NCBI GenBank assembly: GCA_036389675.1
Contig: DASVWI010000034.1
Coordinates: 62,001-126,000, forward strand
DNA from: DASQYE01 sp036389675
Lineage (GTDB): Bacteria; Acidobacteriota; Blastocatellia; Pyrinomonadales; Pyrinomonadaceae
Direction: 5' to 3'
DNA length: 64,000 nt
Notes under the pieces: model-generated
What the model saw: the letters and a program-made list of their open reading frames with translations, nothing else
Databases searched by the model: none
What the model was told of the DNA's origin: nothing
Shown here: positions 1 to 6,655 of the stretch, piece by piece
Numbering within the stretch: the stretch's first letter is position 1
Layout of the letters: each line of letters opens with the position of its first letter
Made by a program: the position numbers and the translations under genes

Positions 1-29
1 GCAGAACGCCTTCAACGCGGAGCAGCGCC

Positions 30-524
30 GTGGGCGAAGAGAATCTGCTGGGCACGCTCCTGCGCGTCGGCGAGCAGGCCATCAAGCAGGCGTCGCGCAT
101 CACAAGCGAAGTGGTTGAGCGCGCGACCAATCTGAACGAGGCCGTGCTTAAGTCTCAGGCCGATATGCTCGAAGGCATCAGCCCCACAGCCGCCGCTGTC
201 TTACGCCCGGAGGGCGGCGGCAGCGCGGGCCTAACCCAAGGCCCTCCGCCGCAGAGGATAGTCGAGCCCGTCTCGCACCAAAGCATCGGGCCGGTCGCGC
301 CCCAGCGGCGCTCGGGCGCGACCGCGGCAGGGAAAGCAGCCGCCGAAGCGAAGGGTGCGACGCCAAAGCGCGCAGCGAAAGATTCGCGGTCGCGCGCGAC
401 GACAAAGGCGACGAAAAAGGCTGCCGCGAAGAAGAGCGCGAAGGGCACGTCCGGTAAGAAGGGCGTGAAGGCTGCGGCCAGAAAAACGAGCAGTAAAAAG
501 AGCGCCGCCAAGACGCGCCGATAA
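30..524 (+). CDS. Protein with N-terminal helical region and Lys/Ala-rich basic tail (possibly 5'-partial)
   Basis: Not assigned to a family with confidence. Residues 1-55 look amphipathic and helical (GEQAIKQASRITSEVVERA...), residues 55-95 are Pro/Gly/Gln-rich linker, and the last ~65 residues are a low-complexity Lys/Ala/Arg tail (KKAAAKKSAKGTSGKKG and similar), as in histone H1-like or phasin-like bacterial proteins that bind DNA or polymer granules. The start used is a GTG at 30, but the frame stays open to the left edge, so the true start may lie outside the window. The stop TAA is six bases before the next ATG, suggesting co-transcription with the small membrane protein. Function is unknown; nucleoid or granule association is only a compositional guess. 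Confidence 0.55.
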   Translation: MGEENLLGTLLRVGEQAIKQASRITSEVVERATNLNEAVLKSQADMLEGISPTAAAVLRPEGGGSAGLTQGPPPQRIVEPVSHQSIGPVAPQRRSGATAAGKAAAEAKGATPKRAAKDSRSRATTKATKKAAAKKSAKGTSGKKGVKAAARKTSSKKSAAKTRR

Positions 525-530
525 CCTTGA

Positions 531-851
531 ATGCCCTTTGTGCCGAATCCTCAACCGATGATATTTCGATTGAGTAGGATATGGGGCTTCCTTCGGGGCG
601 AGGAGGCTTTTATCAGCAGGCACACTTTCTTCTGGCTGCTCTGCGCGCTCGTGATCGTCATGCTCATCGTCGGGCCGGTCAAGCAACTGCGCTCGGGCGT
701 GGTGGAATACAGGAAGCGCCACTCGGGCGAGAGTCAAAGAAGACTCCTTCGCCGCAACGAGCCCGAAAAATTCTTCCTCTATGTGGTGGTTGAAACCCTC
801 TCGCTGATTTTCTTTCTGGTCATGGCCTACCTGTTTATCTACAGGGGCTAA
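531..851 (+). CDS. Small two-TM membrane protein, hypothetical
   Basis: A 106-residue protein with two clear hydrophobic segments, about residues 33-48 (FFWLLCALVIVMLIVGP) and 83-103 (YVVVETLSLIFFLVMAYLF). They are separated by a strongly basic loop rich in Arg/Lys (residues 50-78), so the loop is probably cytoplasmic. An internal ATG at 558 (MIFRLSR) is an equally plausible start and would trim nine residues. It follows the basic-tail protein by six bases. No recognisable domain; function unknown. Confidence 0.55.
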   Translation: MPFVPNPQPMIFRLSRIWGFLRGEEAFISRHTFFWLLCALVIVMLIVGPVKQLRSGVVEYRKRHSGESQRRLLRRNEPEKFFLYVVVETLSLIFFLVMAYLFIYRG

Positions 852-862
852 TCCGTCAAAGC

Positions 863-876
863 GTTCGATTCCGAAC
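863..876. promoter_or_regulatory. Palindromic operator / upstream activating site, copy 1
   Basis: GTTCGATTCCGAAC is a perfect 5+5 bp inverted repeat with a 4-nt centre, followed 8 bp later by CCCGGAA (885-891). The same palindrome and the same CCCGGAA at the same offset occur at 1886-1914. Its position 96 bp upstream of a sigma-54-like promoter is typical of an enhancer-binding-protein site. The binding protein is not encoded in the window. Confidence 0.55.
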
Positions 877-972
877 AGCGTCGTCCCGGAATTGGGAAAT
901 TAAAGTTCTGGCTCGCGTCATCGCCCAGCGATTTCACTCGACGGACAGCCCGTTGAGCCACGGCGCGCGCCA

Positions 973-988
973 TGGCACGGTATTTCCA
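973..988 (+). promoter_or_regulatory. Candidate sigma-54 promoter upstream of ATPase 1
   Basis: TGGCACGGTATTTCCA matches the sigma-54 consensus TGGCACG-N4-TTGCW perfectly in the -24 half. The -12 half is imperfect (CC where GC is expected). It lies about 130 bp before the ATPase start. The matching palindrome upstream raises confidence. Confidence 0.45.
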
Positions 989-1121
989 TAGCTGGAACGA
1001 AGCACTCTTATTTTCAACGGATAGCGCGGGAAAGAAAAAGCGCGAAGATGGGAACTCTGCTGTAAATTGTTCGTTCTAGTCCTCAAGAAGTATCGGCGGC
1101 GATGGGAGCGCCCTCCTGGTC

Positions 1122-1790
1122 ATGATGATCCAAACAAGAAACGTAGAGAAGTTTTACGAGCACGGCGTACAGAAGACTTACGTGCTGCGGCGCGTCGATA
1201 TAGATATTGAAGAAGGCGAGTTCGTTTCCATCATGGGGCCGTCCGGCTCCGGCAAGTCAACTCTCCTGCACATCCTCGGCATGCACGACAGCGCATGGAC
1301 GGGCGAGTACTACTTCATGGGCCACCCCGTGCACAAGCTCGGCAAGAAGGAGCGAGCCCAGCTCCACAAACAGTATATGGGTTTCGTCTTTCAAAGCTAT
1401 CACCTGCTGGATCACCTGACGGTTTACGAGAATCTGGAGATACCGCTCTCCTACAAGGACATTAAAAAGAGCGACCGCGACTCGACGGTCGCCGACACGC
1501 TCGACCGCTTCCAGATCGTCGGCAAGAAGGACTTGTACCCGAACCAGCTCTCCGGCGGTCAGCAACAGCTCGTCGGTGTGGCGCGCGCCGTCATCATGAG
1601 TCCGAAGCTTATCCTTGCCGACGAGCCGACGGGCAATCTGCATTCGAGCCAGGGCAAAGAGATCATGGAGCTATTCAAGCGGCTCAACGATCAAGGGGTG
1701 ACGATTATTCAGGTGACACACTCTGAGCAGAACGCGTCCTACGGCAACCGCATCATCAAGCTACAGGACGGGTGGGTCGTGAAGGAGTAG
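1122..1790 (+). CDS. ABC transporter ATP-binding protein, MacB/LolD type (altered D-loop)
   Basis: Cytoplasmic ATPase of 222 residues, the usual length for LolD/MacB nucleotide-binding domains, expected to drive a FtsX/MacB-fold permease. Motifs: Walker A GPSGSGKST (39-47), Q-loop Gln91, signature LSGGQQQ (143-149), Walker B LILADE (163-168), H-loop His200. Two oddities: the D-loop reads GNLHSS, with His174 replacing the near-invariant Asp, and the residue after the signature is Leu (LSGGQQQLVG) instead of Arg. ATP-contacting residues are intact, so it could still bind nucleotide, but hydrolysis coupling may differ. ATG at 1122 and 1125 are both possible; the Shine-Dalgarno (GGAG, 1105-1108) is distant. 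It has no adjacent permease of its own. It is followed by a 240-bp gap with its own promoter module, so it is a separate transcription unit or a separately boosted one. Confidence 0.9.
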   Translation: MMIQTRNVEKFYEHGVQKTYVLRRVDIDIEEGEFVSIMGPSGSGKSTLLHILGMHDSAWTGEYYFMGHPVHKLGKKERAQLHKQYMGFVFQSYHLLDHLTVYENLEIPLSYKDIKKSDRDSTVADTLDRFQIVGKKDLYPNQLSGGQQQLVGVARAVIMSPKLILADEPTGNLHSSQGKEIMELFKRLNDQGVTIIQVTHSEQNASYGNRIIKLQDGWVVKE

Positions 1791-1885
1791 AGGGCCTCGA
1801 AGGGGATGGAAATAGTTTGAGCCCCGGCTCATTCCATCCATTTGACTGAAAGCATTTCCTTTAGCCTCTGCCTCGCGTCCCTTTT

Positions 1886-1899
1886 GTTCGATTCCGAAC
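1886..1899. promoter_or_regulatory. Palindromic operator / upstream activating site, copy 2
   Basis: GTTCGATTCCGAAC, identical in all 14 bases to the site at 863-876; here the arms extend by one more pair (T/A). CCCGGAA follows at 1908-1914, 8 bp downstream as in copy 1. It lies 94 bp upstream of the sigma-54-like promoter at 1994. Confidence 0.6.
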
Positions 1900-1993
1900 A
1901 GGCTTTTCCCGGAAGCGAGAATCCGGGCTCGCAACGAAACCCAGGAGCTTTGGTTAAGCCAAGCTATTCTTTAGTTTAGCCGTCCCCGTGGGG

Positions 1994-2009
1994 TGGCACG
2001 TGGTTCGCT
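1994..2009 (+). promoter_or_regulatory. Candidate sigma-54 promoter upstream of membrane fusion protein
   Basis: TGGCACGTGGTTCGCT has the GG and GC dinucleotides with the required 10-nt spacing and a full TGGCACG -24 element. Predicted transcription start is near 2020, leaving a very short leader with GGAG at 2021-2024 before the ATG at 2031. The likely product of this promoter is the fusion protein followed by ATPase 2 and the first permeases. Confidence 0.6.
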
Positions 2010-2030
2010 CTGTAAGGAGCGGAGTAAGAC

Positions 2031-3293
2031 ATGGATATTGTCCGCAAAGATAAAGATAAAAAGAAACGCAATCGCCGCGTGCGGCAGATACTTTTCGCCT
2101 CGCTCGCCATCGTCGCCATCGCGCTCATCACGCTGGGCGTGTCGCGTCTCAAGCCGGCTGCGCCGAGCATCGATCGCGGCACAGTCCTGATCGATACGGT
2201 CAAGCGCGGCCCTATGCTCAGGCAGGTGCGCGGCCCCGGCACGCTCGTCCCCGAAGAGGTCAGGGTGATTGCCGCCGCCACCGAAGGCCGTGTCGAGCGC
2301 ATCAACGTTCAGGCCGGAACGGAAGTCACTGCCGGAACGGTGCTGCTGGAGCTGGTCAACCCGACTCTGGCGCAGGAAGCGCAGGATGCGGAGTTCGCCC
2401 TGCGCGCGGGCGAGGCCGATTACAATAATCTGAAGGTTCGCCTTGAGAGCGAGCGCATGACTCAGGCCGCCGCCGCCGCCACCATCAAAGCGGACTACCA
2501 GCAGGCCAAGCTCCAATCCGACACGGACGAGCAGCTGGCGAAGGACGGCTTGATTCCCGCTCTGAACCTCAAGCTATCCCGCGTCAGAACCGAAGACCTC
2601 GCCAATCGCTACAAGATCGAGCAGCAGCGTCTTGAGGTGAGCGCCAAATCCGTCAAGGCCCAGCTGGCCGCGCAACAGGCGCGTCTGTCGCAGCTTCGCG
2701 CGCTGGCGCAACTGCGCCAGAGCCAGCTCGGCACGTTGAAAGTGCTGGCGGGAACCAACGGTGTGCTGCAACAGATGGTCGTCGAGGTGGGCCAACAGGT
2801 CACGCCGGGCACGAATCTGGCGCGCGTCGCCGAGCCGCAACACCTCAAGGCCGAGCTGAAGATCGCCGAGACGCAGACCAAAGACATAGTCGTGGGCCAA
2901 CCCGCTTCGATTGATACGCGCAACGGTATCATCCCGGGCCACGTCATGCGTATAGACCCGGCGGCCATACAGGGAACCGTGACGGTGGACGTGGCGCTGG
3001 ACGGCGAGCTGCCGCAGGGCGCGCGTCCTGCTCTGTCTGTCGACGGCACAATCGAGCTTGAGAACCTGAGCGATGTGGTCTACGTGGGCCGTCCGGCCTT
3101 CGGCCAGTCGCAGAGCACCGTCGGCATGTTCAAGCTCGAAGACGGCGGCAAGAGCGCCGTCCGCGTACAGGTCAAGCTGGGTCGCAGCTCCGTCAATACG
3201 GTGGAAATCATCGAAGGCTTACAACCGGGAGATCAGGTGATCTTGTCCGACACGTCCGCCTGGGACAACTACAACCGAGTTCGCTTAAATTGA
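2031..3293 (+). CDS. MacA/HlyD-family periplasmic membrane fusion protein (RND/ABC adaptor)
   Basis: 420-residue adaptor that would bridge a MacB-like permease to a TolC-like outer-membrane channel. Basic cytoplasmic N-terminus (residues 1-19, many Lys/Arg), single TM anchor about 20-40, no lipobox. First lipoyl/barrel half at ~65-113 (EGRVERINVQAGTEVTAGTVLLELVNP), alpha-hairpin coiled coil ~115-245 rich in Ala/Gln/Leu, second lipoyl half ~250-275 (VVEVGQQVTPGTNLARV), then beta-barrel and membrane-proximal domains to the C-terminus (EIIEGLQPGDQVIL). Length is typical for the family. Shine-Dalgarno AAGGAGCGGAG precedes the ATG. It lies directly upstream of ATPase 2 and the permease array, and it is the only adaptor in the window. 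Substrate unknown. Confidence 0.92.
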   Translation: MDIVRKDKDKKKRNRRVRQILFASLAIVAIALITLGVSRLKPAAPSIDRGTVLIDTVKRGPMLRQVRGPGTLVPEEVRVIAAATEGRVERINVQAGTEVTAGTVLLELVNPTLAQEAQDAEFALRAGEADYNNLKVRLESERMTQAAAAATIKADYQQAKLQSDTDEQLAKDGLIPALNLKLSRVRTEDLANRYKIEQQRLEVSAKSVKAQLAAQQARLSQLRALAQLRQSQLGTLKVLAGTNGVLQQMVVEVGQQVTPGTNLARVAEPQHLKAELKIAETQTKDIVVGQPASIDTRNGIIPGHVMRIDPAAIQGTVTVDVALDGELPQGARPALSVDGTIELENLSDVVYVGRPAFGQSQSTVGMFKLEDGGKSAVRVQVKLGRSSVNTVEIIEGLQPGDQVILSDTSAWDNYNRVRLN

Positions 3294-3313
3294 AAATGAA
3301 GCTATCAGTAGCC

Positions 3314-3387
3314 GGTAATCAGTAGTCAGCCGGTATAGGGGTGTACCCGGTCTGATTACTGATTACTGGCGGCTGATCACCGATTAC
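3314..3387. repeat. Imperfect inverted repeat between fusion protein and ATPase 2
   Basis: Left arm 3314-3332 and right arm 3370-3387 are near-complementary (GTAATCAGTAGTCAGCCG against GTAATCGGTGATCAGCCG read in reverse complement), giving a long stem of about 18 pairs. A further TGATTACTGATTACTGG direct repeat lies inside. No U-tract follows, so it is not a classical terminator. It may be a dispersed palindromic repeat or an mRNA-stabilising hairpin. Confidence 0.6.
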
Positions 3388-3406
3388 TCTAACTGAGGAA
3401 AAATCC

Positions 3407-4114
3407 ATGACTCAATCCGGCCAACCACTCATTCGCCTAGAAGGCGTGACCAAGGTTTTCTATACGGACGAAGTAGAGACGCACGCTCTGGCAGGCACTC
3501 ACCTTGACATCGGGAGAGGGGAATACGTCTCCATCACAGGCCCTTCGGGGTGCGGCAAGTCCACGCTGCTCTCCATCCTCGGTCTCCTCGACTCGCCGAG
3601 TGACGGCGCTTACTGGCTCGACGGGAAGACCGTCTCAGACCTTTCGCTCTCGGAGCGTGCCCGCATACGCAATCGCGAGGTCGGCTTTATCTTCCAGAGC
3701 TTCAACCTGATCGGCGACCTCACCGTCTATGAGAACGTCGAGCTGCCCCTGACCTATCGCGGCATGAACGCCGCAGACCGCCGCAAGCGCTGCACGGACG
3801 CCCTTGAGAGGGTCGGCATGGCCCACCGCGCCAAGCACCTTCCCTCGCAGCTCTCCGGCGGTCAGCAGCAGCGTGTCGCCGTGGCGCGCGCCGTCGCCGG
3901 CGAGCCCCTGATTCTGCTCGCCGACGAGCCGACGGGCAATCTCGATTCGACCAACGGCGAGGCCGTCATGGAACTGCTGCGCGAGCTGCACCGAGGGGGG
4001 GCGACCATCTGCATGGTGACGCACGACCCGCGCTATGCGCGCTATGCCGACCGCGCCATACACCTGTTCGACGGACGCGTTGTCAAAGAGGAAGAAAGTG
4101 TAGAGGCTGCATAA
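3407..4114 (+). CDS. ABC transporter ATP-binding protein, MacB/LolD type (canonical)
   Basis: 235-residue ATPase with a complete motif set: Walker A GPSGCGKST (45-53), Q-loop Gln97, signature LSGGQQQRVAVARA (149-162), Walker B ILLADE (169-174), D-loop NLDS with Asp180 and H-loop His206. It should form the catalytic dimer under a FtsX/MacB-fold permease. Its TAA stop is immediately followed by the ATG of the first permease (zero spacing), so the two are translationally coupled and this is the natural energiser of at least that permease. It differs from ATPase 1 in having the normal D-loop Asp and the Arg after the signature. Shine-Dalgarno GAGG at 3394-3397. Confidence 0.95.
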   Translation: MTQSGQPLIRLEGVTKVFYTDEVETHALAGTHLDIGRGEYVSITGPSGCGKSTLLSILGLLDSPSDGAYWLDGKTVSDLSLSERARIRNREVGFIFQSFNLIGDLTVYENVELPLTYRGMNAADRRKRCTDALERVGMAHRAKHLPSQLSGGQQQRVAVARAVAGEPLILLADEPTGNLDSTNGEAVMELLRELHRGGATICMVTHDPRYARYADRAIHLFDGRVVKEEESVEAA

Positions 4115-6556
4115 ATGTCTACGCTGTGGCAAGACCTGCGGTATGGCGCTCGGATGCTCAGAAAGCGGCCCGGCTTCACGCTCGTAGCCGTCATCACCCT
4201 GGCTCTGGGCATCGGCGCGAACACGGCCATCTTTACGGTCGTCAACGCGGTCTTGCTGCGCTCGCTCCCCTACGAAAACTCCGAACAGCTCGTTAGAATC
4301 GGCAGCGCGAACCTGCAGAAGGGAACGCGCCTCGGCACGTTCAGCCCGCAGGACTTCTACGACTGGCGAGAGCGCAATACGGTCTTCGAGAGCATGGCCG
4401 CCTATGATGGCTGGTCTCCCAGTCTGACGGGCACGGGCGAGCCCGAGCGGCTCGCAGCCGGGCGCGTCTCCTCAAGCTTCTTCGATGTCCTCAAGGCCAG
4501 ACCCGCGCTCGGTCGCTCCTTCCTTCCCGCCGAAGAACAGCGCGGCAATCATCTGGTCGCCGTTCTGAGCCACGGCCTCTGGCAACGTCGCTTCGGCGCT
4601 AACCCCTCGATCATAGGCCAGAGCATTACCTTAAACGGTCTGAGCTACACGGTCGTCGGCGTCATGCCGCAGGGCTTTGAGCCGCCGCAGTTCTCAGGGC
4701 TCGACTTTGAGCGACCTGAGCTGTGGGCTCCGTTTGCGCCAGACCTCTCGCAGTGGTCGCGCAGCGGGCGCGCCGTCGATGCAGGCATCGCACGACTCAA
4801 GCCGGGCGTCACGCTTCAACAGGCAGAGGCCGAGATGGCGACCATCGGCCAGCAGCTTCAGCAGCAATACCCCGAATCGAACGCGGGTTTCGGCACGAGC
4901 CTCGCTTCCTTACAGGATCAGCTCGTGGGCAGCATACGACCCGCGCTCTTCGTCTTTCTCGCGGCGGTCGGCTTCGTGCTCCTGATCGCCTGCGCCAACG
5001 TCGCCAACCTTCTGCTGGCGCGCGCCGCGACCCGCCAGAGAGAGATAGCCATTCGCACTGCGCTCGGCGCGGGCCGCCTGCGCGTCATCCGTCAGCTTTT
5101 GACGGAGAGCGTGCTGCTGGCCCTCCTGGGCGGCGGCCTCGGGCTGCTGCTGGCGTTGTGGGCGACGGACTTTCTGGTCGCGCTCGGCTCCGGTTCGATC
5201 CCTCATCCGGGGAAGATCGGTCTCGACGGGCGCGTCCTCTCCTTCACGATGGCTTTGACGTTTGTGACCGGCATCGTCTTCGGACTGTTGCCGGCGCTGC
5301 AAGCCTCCAAGCCCGACCTGAACGAGACGCTCAAGGACGGGGGGCGAAGCGCCACGGGCGGGGCGGGACGCCAGCGCCTGCGAAGCCTTCTGGTCGTCAG
5401 TGAGATTGCGCTCAGCCTCATGCTGCTGGTCGGCGCAGGATTGCTGGTGAAGAGCTTTATCCGTTTGCAGCAGGTCAATCCCGGCTTCGACCCCGCCAAC
5501 GTGCTGGCGATGTACGTCTTTCTGCCCGGCGCGAAGTACCCGGACGACGCCAGGCAGGTGGCCTTCTTCGATCAGGTCGAGCAGCGCGTGGCGGCTCTGC
5601 CCGGCGTCGAGTCGGTCGGGATGGTCAGCAATCTTCCCATCAGCGGAAACTTTGATCAGGTCTCTTTCTACATCGAAGGCCAGCCGACTCCCAATCCCGG
5701 CGATGTGCCGGATGTCGAGCGCTACTACGTCAACGCCGATTACTTTCGTGCGCTCAGGATTCCGCTCAAGACGGGCCGCCCCTTCGGCCCGGAAGATCGC
5801 GCCGATGCTCCGAGGTCGGTGATCATAGGCGAGGCGACGGCCCGCCGTTTCTGGCCGAACGAAAGCCCTATAGGCAAGCGCGTCAAGCTCGGAGCACTCG
5901 ATAGCTCTGACCCGTGGCTGGCAATCGTCGGCGTGGTCGGAGATGTCCGGCATTATGCTCTGGATATAGCACCCGCGCCGCAAATCTACCTGCCCTACAC
6001 GCAGTCTCCATCTCAACAGATGACGCTTCTGGTGCGCGGCAGCACGTCTGACCCCGAAAGCCAAGCGGCAGCCGTGCGTGATCAGGTCTGGGCCGTTGAT
6101 CGAGACCAACCCGTCTATAACATCAAGAGCATGGAGCGCGTCGTCGCCGAATCGATGGCGCAAAGGCGCTTTACCGTGCTGCTGCTCGGCATCTTCTCTG
6201 CGGTCGCGTTGATGCTGGCCGTCATCGGCCTCTACGGCGTGATGACCTACATGGTCACACAGCGCACGCACGAGATAGGCGTTCGCATGGCTTTGGGCGC
6301 GCAGGCCGGTGATGTGCTCAAGCTCATTGTCGGACATGCCATGACGCTCGTCGTCATAGGCGTCCTTATGGGGCTGGCCGCGTCCTTCGCCATGACCCGC
6401 GTGATCTCAAGTTTTCTTTACAACGTGAGCGCCACAGACCCATGGACTTTTGCCGGAGTGCCGCTCGTATTGTGCGCCGTCGCCGCGCTGGCGAGCTACA
6501 TCCCGGCACGCCGCGCAACCAAAGTAGACCCGATGGTCGCACTCCGTTACGAATGA
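4115..6556 (+). CDS. ADOP-family duplicated MacB/FtsX permease, copy 1 (ATPase-coupled)
   Basis: 813 residues, inner membrane. The layout is the template for the array: TM1 ~20-48 (LALGIGANTAIF), periplasmic MacB-core domain 1 ~50-275, TM2 ~279-306, coupling helix from ~308 (REIAIRTALGAGR), TM3 ~330-356 and TM4 ~370-397. The second half repeats this with TM5 ~422-448, periplasmic domain 2 ~450-685, TM6 ~687-714, coupling helix ~717 (THEIGVRMALGAQ), TM7-TM8 and the C-terminal RRATKVDPMVALRYE. One chain therefore equals a MacB homodimer. It starts at the ATG abutting the ATPase stop, which makes it the copy most securely paired with an ATPase. A palindromic element follows the stop. Cargo unknown. 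Confidence 0.95.
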   Translation: MSTLWQDLRYGARMLRKRPGFTLVAVITLALGIGANTAIFTVVNAVLLRSLPYENSEQLVRIGSANLQKGTRLGTFSPQDFYDWRERNTVFESMAAYDGWSPSLTGTGEPERLAAGRVSSSFFDVLKARPALGRSFLPAEEQRGNHLVAVLSHGLWQRRFGANPSIIGQSITLNGLSYTVVGVMPQGFEPPQFSGLDFERPELWAPFAPDLSQWSRSGRAVDAGIARLKPGVTLQQAEAEMATIGQQLQQQYPESNAGFGTSLASLQDQLVGSIRPALFVFLAAVGFVLLIACANVANLLLARAATRQREIAIRTALGAGRLRVIRQLLTESVLLALLGGGLGLLLALWATDFLVALGSGSIPHPGKIGLDGRVLSFTMALTFVTGIVFGLLPALQASKPDLNETLKDGGRSATGGAGRQRLRSLLVVSEIALSLMLLVGAGLLVKSFIRLQQVNPGFDPANVLAMYVFLPGAKYPDDARQVAFFDQVEQRVAALPGVESVGMVSNLPISGNFDQVSFYIEGQPTPNPGDVPDVERYYVNADYFRALRIPLKTGRPFGPEDRADAPRSVIIGEATARRFWPNESPIGKRVKLGALDSSDPWLAIVGVVGDVRHYALDIAPAPQIYLPYTQSPSQQMTLLVRGSTSDPESQAAAVRDQVWAVDRDQPVYNIKSMERVVAESMAQRRFTVLLLGIFSAVALMLAVIGLYGVMTYMVTQRTHEIGVRMALGAQAGDVLKLIVGHAMTLVVIGVLMGLAASFAMTRVISSFLYNVSATDPWTFAGVPLVLCAVAALASYIPARRATKVDPMVALRYE

Positions 6557-6641
6557 AGGGATGAAGGATGAAGGATGAAGTAAAAGCATTCCAGAACGAA
6601 AAGCATTTCTTTCATCCTTCCGCCTTCATCCTTCATCCTTG
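6557..6641. repeat. Heptamer palindromic element 1
   Basis: Left arm 6557-6580 consists of GGATGAA-type units ending GATGAAG. Right arm 6611-6640 carries the complementary TTCATCC units. The loop holds TAAAAGCATT and a second AAAAGCATT. It sits between the permease stop and the next Shine-Dalgarno (GAGG 6647-6650), which stays outside the stem. Confidence 0.8.
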
Positions 6642-6655
6642 CTTTTGAGGTACAG

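Noticed and set aside
4910..6337. 475-codon open frame on the minus strand (and similar long minus-strand frames at 26841-28061, 10493-11617 and 20633-21727)
   Set aside because: They lie antisense to conserved permease genes, have Arg/His/Asp-rich low-complexity products with no motifs, and recur at the same relative position in several copies, as expected for GC-rich shadow frames.
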